A stretch of DNA of 64,000 nt from Gimesia sp. (GTDB taxonomy: Bacteria; Planctomycetota; Planctomycetia; Planctomycetales; Planctomycetaceae). How positions within the stretch are numbered: position 1 is the first letter of the stretch; each line of letters starts with the position of its first letter. Below the pieces are notes generated by a model that did not search any database, was not told the origin of the DNA, and saw nothing but the letters and a program-made list of their open reading frames with translations. Below, piece after piece: positions 61,157 to 64,000 of this stretch. The stretch is taken from positions 1-64,000 of the forward strand of contig PAJV01000056.1 in the NCBI GenBank assembly GCA_002706765.1, written 5' to 3'. Both the position numbers and the translations under genes were made by a program.

Positions 61157-61471
61157 TCACACGACATGGGTTGCATGTGCGACACCACCACCGGCACGCA
61201 TCGCAGCAGCGACCATCGTTGCTTCCGCTAATTCTTCGTCACTGGCCCCAGCTTTCCGGGCACGTTCGGCATGGTCTTCGATGCAATAGGGACATTGAGT
61301 CGTCACCGCCACGGCAACCGCAATCAGTTCTTTGTCCTTGACGGAAATTGCTCCATCTTGAAAGACGGCCTTGTCAAAGGCAAGAAACGCTTTGAAGGCA
61401 TTTGGGACCAATTTTCCCAAGGTCTTCAGTTTAGTCAGATTTTTCATATCGTACATAGATAGAAACTCCAA
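61157..61471 (-). CDS. AhpD-like carboxymuconolactone-decarboxylase family protein
   Basis: 104 residues. The redox motif is CPYCIEDHAERARKAGAS: CxxC with a histidine four residues on, as in AhpD-type alkylhydroperoxidase-like proteins, which reduce peroxides or hold an iron-free disulfide. Starting at 61471 (MEFLSMYDMKNLTKLK) the protein is the usual length for a single-domain member. Alternative ATGs at 61456 and 61447 exist. It lies downstream of the DUF417 gene by ~45 bp, consistent with a shared stress function. Confidence 0.85.
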   Translation of the reverse strand: MEFLSMYDMKNLTKLKTLGKLVPNAFKAFLAFDKAVFQDGAISVKDKELIAVAVAVTTQCPYCIEDHAERARKAGASDEELAEATMVAAAMRAGGGVAHATHVV

Positions 61472-61517
61472 TAAAAAGTGATGTAAATGTAAACGGACAT
61501 ACTCTCGATGAAAAAGA

Positions 61518-62087
61518 TCATGATGATGATGCTCGTCGATTCAAATACACTTTGGCGGAATCCGCCATCGTGACCAACGCCGCTCCCATCATGATGGCAT
61601 CCTTAATTACGAGCCGACCTCTGCCGCTGAGATAAGGGAACCCGTGCTGGGCATCTCCGAGGTTGGGCACCCAAGACTCGGGTGTCGTGATGAGGAATGT
61701 TAACGTGACGAAGGACATCACAAAAACCAGAAAGCTCCCCATCGTCGCCGCCTGTGGCAGCCACGGGTGCAAGCAGAGCAGCAGCCCGTACAGGACGATC
61801 ACCGCACCAAGACCATAGGCAAACTCGTAGGTGTGGTTTGCTTCGTGCCACGCACGGTTCTCCGTGTTCAGCACACCTTCCGGGTTCATATGGGCTTTGT
61901 AATTGTCGCCATCGGCGTAGAAGAAACTCATGAAGGGGCTGTTGGCGACGAAGGGAACAATCCCATCTGCTTCGTACGGAAACGCCTTCAACCCGCCTAT
62001 CCACAGCAGCACCACGATCAACCCCACTCGGGTCACGGCCACACCCACTTTGTCCATCCGGGCTGCCAGTTCAAACAACTTCACCAT
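61518..62087 (-). CDS. DUF417 (RclC/YkgB-like) membrane protein
   Basis: 189 residues with four transmembrane segments (VGVAVTRVGLIVVLLWIGGL; FAYGLGAVIVLYGLLLCLH; MGSFLVFVMSFVTLTFLI and a C-terminal one). GGLKAFPYEADGIVPFVANS and SWVPNLGDAQHGFPYLSGRG are family features of DUF417, to which E. coli RclC, an inner-membrane protein of the reactive-chlorine response, belongs. It is followed by AhpD and preceded by an AraC regulator on the same strand, so an oxidative-stress cluster is likely. Confidence 0.85.
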   Translation of the reverse strand: MVKLFELAARMDKVGVAVTRVGLIVVLLWIGGLKAFPYEADGIVPFVANSPFMSFFYADGDNYKAHMNPEGVLNTENRAWHEANHTYEFAYGLGAVIVLYGLLLCLHPWLPQAATMGSFLVFVMSFVTLTFLITTPESWVPNLGDAQHGFPYLSGRGRLVIKDAIMMGAALVTMADSAKVYLNRRASSS

Positions 62088-62123
62088 GCCGATACTCCTC
62101 TCGCTGGAAAGACCGAGAGTTTT

Positions 62124-63104
62124 TCACGCCCCGGTCGGTTTCGATTTCTTTTTCGTCTGAGAGTCATTATCGACAACTACATCGGAATCGAGAATGGGCG
62201 CATGGGACGAAAGCATGGACAGATTGCTTCCGCCTCGGATTTCCGTCTCGAATTCACGAAAGAACGTGGGGGAATAGCCCGTGGCTTTCTTGAACAGGCG
62301 ACTGAAGTAGAGTTCGTCGCTGTACCCGACCTCCTTTGCAACCTCCTTCACCGGCTTCAGGGTGTGCAGCAATTGCCACTTGGTATGGGTCAGAATGCGG
62401 GCACGGATCAGTTCCGTAGGAGTAGTGCCGAGATTCTCCCGAACGATTCTGCCGAGCGTCTTTGCAGTGATGTGGAGCAGTTTGGCATAATCTGAGGGGG
62501 AATGGAGTGTGCAATAGTTTGCCTCAATCAATTCCCTGAGTTCGATCAGGACAGGGTGTTGAGGATCGTGTGCCGCAGGACCGCAGGCAACTGCGTGCGA
62601 GGATTTGAGCCGTGTTGCAAGAATAAGCAGTACCTTGAGATGGGCCAGCATTACCTCGCTGAATGCAAGACCCCTCTCTGTCTGTTCCCTCCGCAGATCG
62701 TCAATCAGGCTTAGCACCTTGATTTTAACCTCTTCGTCCAGCTGAACGACTGGGATGCCGTAGGGATCGTTGAACAGTATGCCGCTACACCCAACCTCGG
62801 CATGAAAGGTTTCAACACAGAGGAAGTTGGCATGGAACTGAATCACCTCCCCTTGAACCGGCGAGTCGGGGATGATACGGATGTGTTGATATGGGACGAA
62901 AAACAGAAGAGAACTCGGACCAAATGCAAACTGAGATGCATCAGCCCACACCGTCCCCGAACCGCTCTCGATCAGATAGATCGTGAAATAGTTTGTGCGG
63001 GCAGGATCGAACACCTTGCCACTGACCTGCAAGTCGCTGAGGCAAATGGCTTGACCATCGTGGCGAGGATCGTACAAATTATATGTAGCCTTACGTTTTG
63101 CCAT
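62124..63104 (-). CDS. AraC-family transcriptional regulator
   Basis: 326 residues. The N-terminal ~150 residues form a cupin sensor domain (YFTIYLIESGSGTVWADASQ). The C-terminal ~110 hold the double helix-turn-helix of AraC: PSDYAKLLHITAKTLGRIVR and RILTHTKWQLLHTLKPVKEV, with KEVGYSDELYFSRLFKKATG as the signature. Its last 40 residues are a variable acidic tail. It precedes the DUF417 gene by about 36 bp on the same strand, probably regulating that run in the way RclR acts on rclABC. The inducing signal is unknown. Confidence 0.88.
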   Translation of the reverse strand: MAKRKATYNLYDPRHDGQAICLSDLQVSGKVFDPARTNYFTIYLIESGSGTVWADASQFAFGPSSLLFFVPYQHIRIIPDSPVQGEVIQFHANFLCVETFHAEVGCSGILFNDPYGIPVVQLDEEVKIKVLSLIDDLRREQTERGLAFSEVMLAHLKVLLILATRLKSSHAVACGPAAHDPQHPVLIELRELIEANYCTLHSPSDYAKLLHITAKTLGRIVRENLGTTPTELIRARILTHTKWQLLHTLKPVKEVAKEVGYSDELYFSRLFKKATGYSPTFFREFETEIRGGSNLSMLSSHAPILDSDVVVDNDSQTKKKSKPTGA

Positions 63105-63291
63105 GTCTCACTATCACCTGAACTCTCTCCTGTACCACCAAGTGATGGCAAGTTGAACATTCACTCGAAAACATTGAACAGTAGCCATTGAAGTTTTGGA
63201 TGAGGATCATTTGCTAATCAGAAATTCCAACTAAGAGCTTATCGTGTACGAAAGAATTCAATGAAACAGTTTCGGCAAGCATCTAAAGGTC

Positions 63292-63933
63292 TCACTTCAC
63301 AGACTCAATCAACTCTTCTTTTACCTTGCGTGACATCGCTTTGATTTCCAGTTCACGCTTGAGAGCCACATTTCGAGTCGCTTGAATTTCATGATACACC
63401 ATAGTGACTGGAAGGCGACTACGGGTGTAGCGTGAAGCAGTACCAGCATTGTGCTGCTCACACCTTCGGTTTAAATCTGTCGTAATGCCTGTGTATAAAG
63501 AATTATCAGCACATCTCAGAATGTACACAAACCATTCTGTGGGATTATCCGCTGCATCATCTTCTTTCACGTCCAATGCAGTTACTTCTATTTTTCTCGA
63601 TTCTACCATTCTCTGAAACGCATCTTCAGGTCTGCCATATCCATCGGATTTTTTCTCAGCAATTGCCGACAATAAAAAATCATTCAGTTTAAATCCTACC
63701 TCATGTGGTGTCATCTGACATTCGATCAGCAATCCCTGCGCACAATCCACCAATTGATTCATCGAGCTTGTCACAGAACGATTCAATGCTTTCGAAAACT
63801 GAACTTTTTCCATTTCTGGAGCAATGAATTTCCTGTAAGCCCATTGATGAGCATCATAGGAAGTGAAGTCCCTGATACAGTTCAAAGCATTTTCAGCAAA
63901 CTGTTTTTGATTGGTAACTCCCTTAGCTGGCAT
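63292..63933 (-). CDS. DUF6933-like domain fused to a GIY-YIG nuclease domain
   Basis: 213 residues from ATG 63933 (MPAKGVTNQKQFAEN). The C-terminal ~85 residues are a small GIY-YIG domain (UPF0213 type): FVYILRCADNSLYTGITTDL and NRRCEQHNAGTASRYTRSRL with LKRELEIK. The GIY-YIG tyrosines and the catalytic arginine (NRRCEQH) are present. The N-terminal 120 residues, containing ALNRSVTSSMNQLVD and a TPHEVGFKLNDFLL block, resemble the DUF6933 family, found as separate proteins elsewhere. The fusion suggests a nuclease guided by that domain. The stretch 63105-63291 holds no gene. Confidence 0.6.
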   Translation of the reverse strand: MPAKGVTNQKQFAENALNCIRDFTSYDAHQWAYRKFIAPEMEKVQFSKALNRSVTSSMNQLVDCAQGLLIECQMTPHEVGFKLNDFLLSAIAEKKSDGYGRPEDAFQRMVESRKIEVTALDVKEDDAADNPTEWFVYILRCADNSLYTGITTDLNRRCEQHNAGTASRYTRSRLPVTMVYHEIQATRNVALKRELEIKAMSRKVKEELIESVK

Positions 63934-64000
63934 CACGCACGAATACAGAGATTGGGTATTGCTCAGTAAAATGTATTGATGGCGATTTGCTGGAAAAATG

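Noticed and set aside
1..64000. CRISPR array
   Set aside because: No set of regularly spaced identical repeats with unique spacers was seen; the tandem repeats present are all coding (LRR, Sel1) or single 13- to 18-bp pairs.

Overview
The window looks like a planctomycete-type chromosome (mosaic coding on both strands, leucine-rich-repeat and Sel1-repeat lipoproteins, VCBS/FG-GAP secreted proteins) that has collected a long defence and mobile-element island. The taxonomic guess rests on protein style only; there is no rRNA or tRNA to anchor it.

Layout. (1) 1-5.6 kb: host-like genes: the start of a cold-shock gene, an LRR lipoprotein with 72-bp repeats, a gene split by an in-frame TGA, a secreted protein, two Sel1 lipoproteins and a WD40-like stub. 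(2) 5.7-11.4 kb: an accessory block with an acidic protein, an archaeo-eukaryotic-primase (AEP)-like replication protein, small orphan genes separated by strong hairpins, and a HEPN-like candidate. (3) 11.45-16.5 kb: a short internal piece of comM (Mg-chelatase-like ATPase) abutting a large serine recombinase, then an AT-rich phage-exclusion cassette: SieB-like membrane protein, a tandem pair of paralogous small proteins, and an ApeA-type abortive-infection HEPN protein. (4) 16.7-29.8 kb: a plasmid or satellite-like block: HTH regulator with direct repeats, AAA ATPase, DNA methyltransferase, ParB-Dam fusion, a decayed ATPase copy, a second AEP module with a HTH and an acidic protein, an ArdC-type antirestriction protein and a zinc-ribbon protein. 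(5) 29.9-38.7 kb: orphan genes, a CHAT-family protease, a HTH-DprA-phosphoribosyltransferase unit, and a zone of truncated or fused gene remnants. (6) 38.8-58.7 kb, all on the minus strand: a complete type 1 BREX operon (brxA, brxB, brxC, pglX, pglZ, brxL) with a merR-like HTH gene at its head. Three extra genes lie inside it (a HEPN protein between brxC and pglX; a nucleotidyltransferase and a TIM-barrel protein between pglX and pglZ), and a three-gene tail of two PD-(D/E)XK-like nucleases and a pRiA4b ORF-3-like protein. (7) 58.7-64 kb: a hydrolase gene cut at its nucleophile elbow marks the island edge, followed by host-like genes: isochorismatase-like hydrolase, VCBS protein, AhpD-like, DUF417, AraC regulator (resembling an rcl-type oxidative-stress cluster) and a GIY-YIG fusion.

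The island reads as several layers of mobile DNA carrying complementary defences: BREX modification and exclusion, RNase-type abortive infection (ApeA and other HEPNs), membrane exclusion (SieB), a protease effector (CHAT) and a DprA-based unit. Antirestriction (ArdC) and self-methylation genes belong to the mobile elements themselves. The strongest candidates for something undescribed are the BREX operon with HEPN, nucleotidyltransferase and TIM-barrel genes inside it, the SieB/paralogue-pair/ApeA cassette, and the two AEP modules that each pair with the same acidic protein family.
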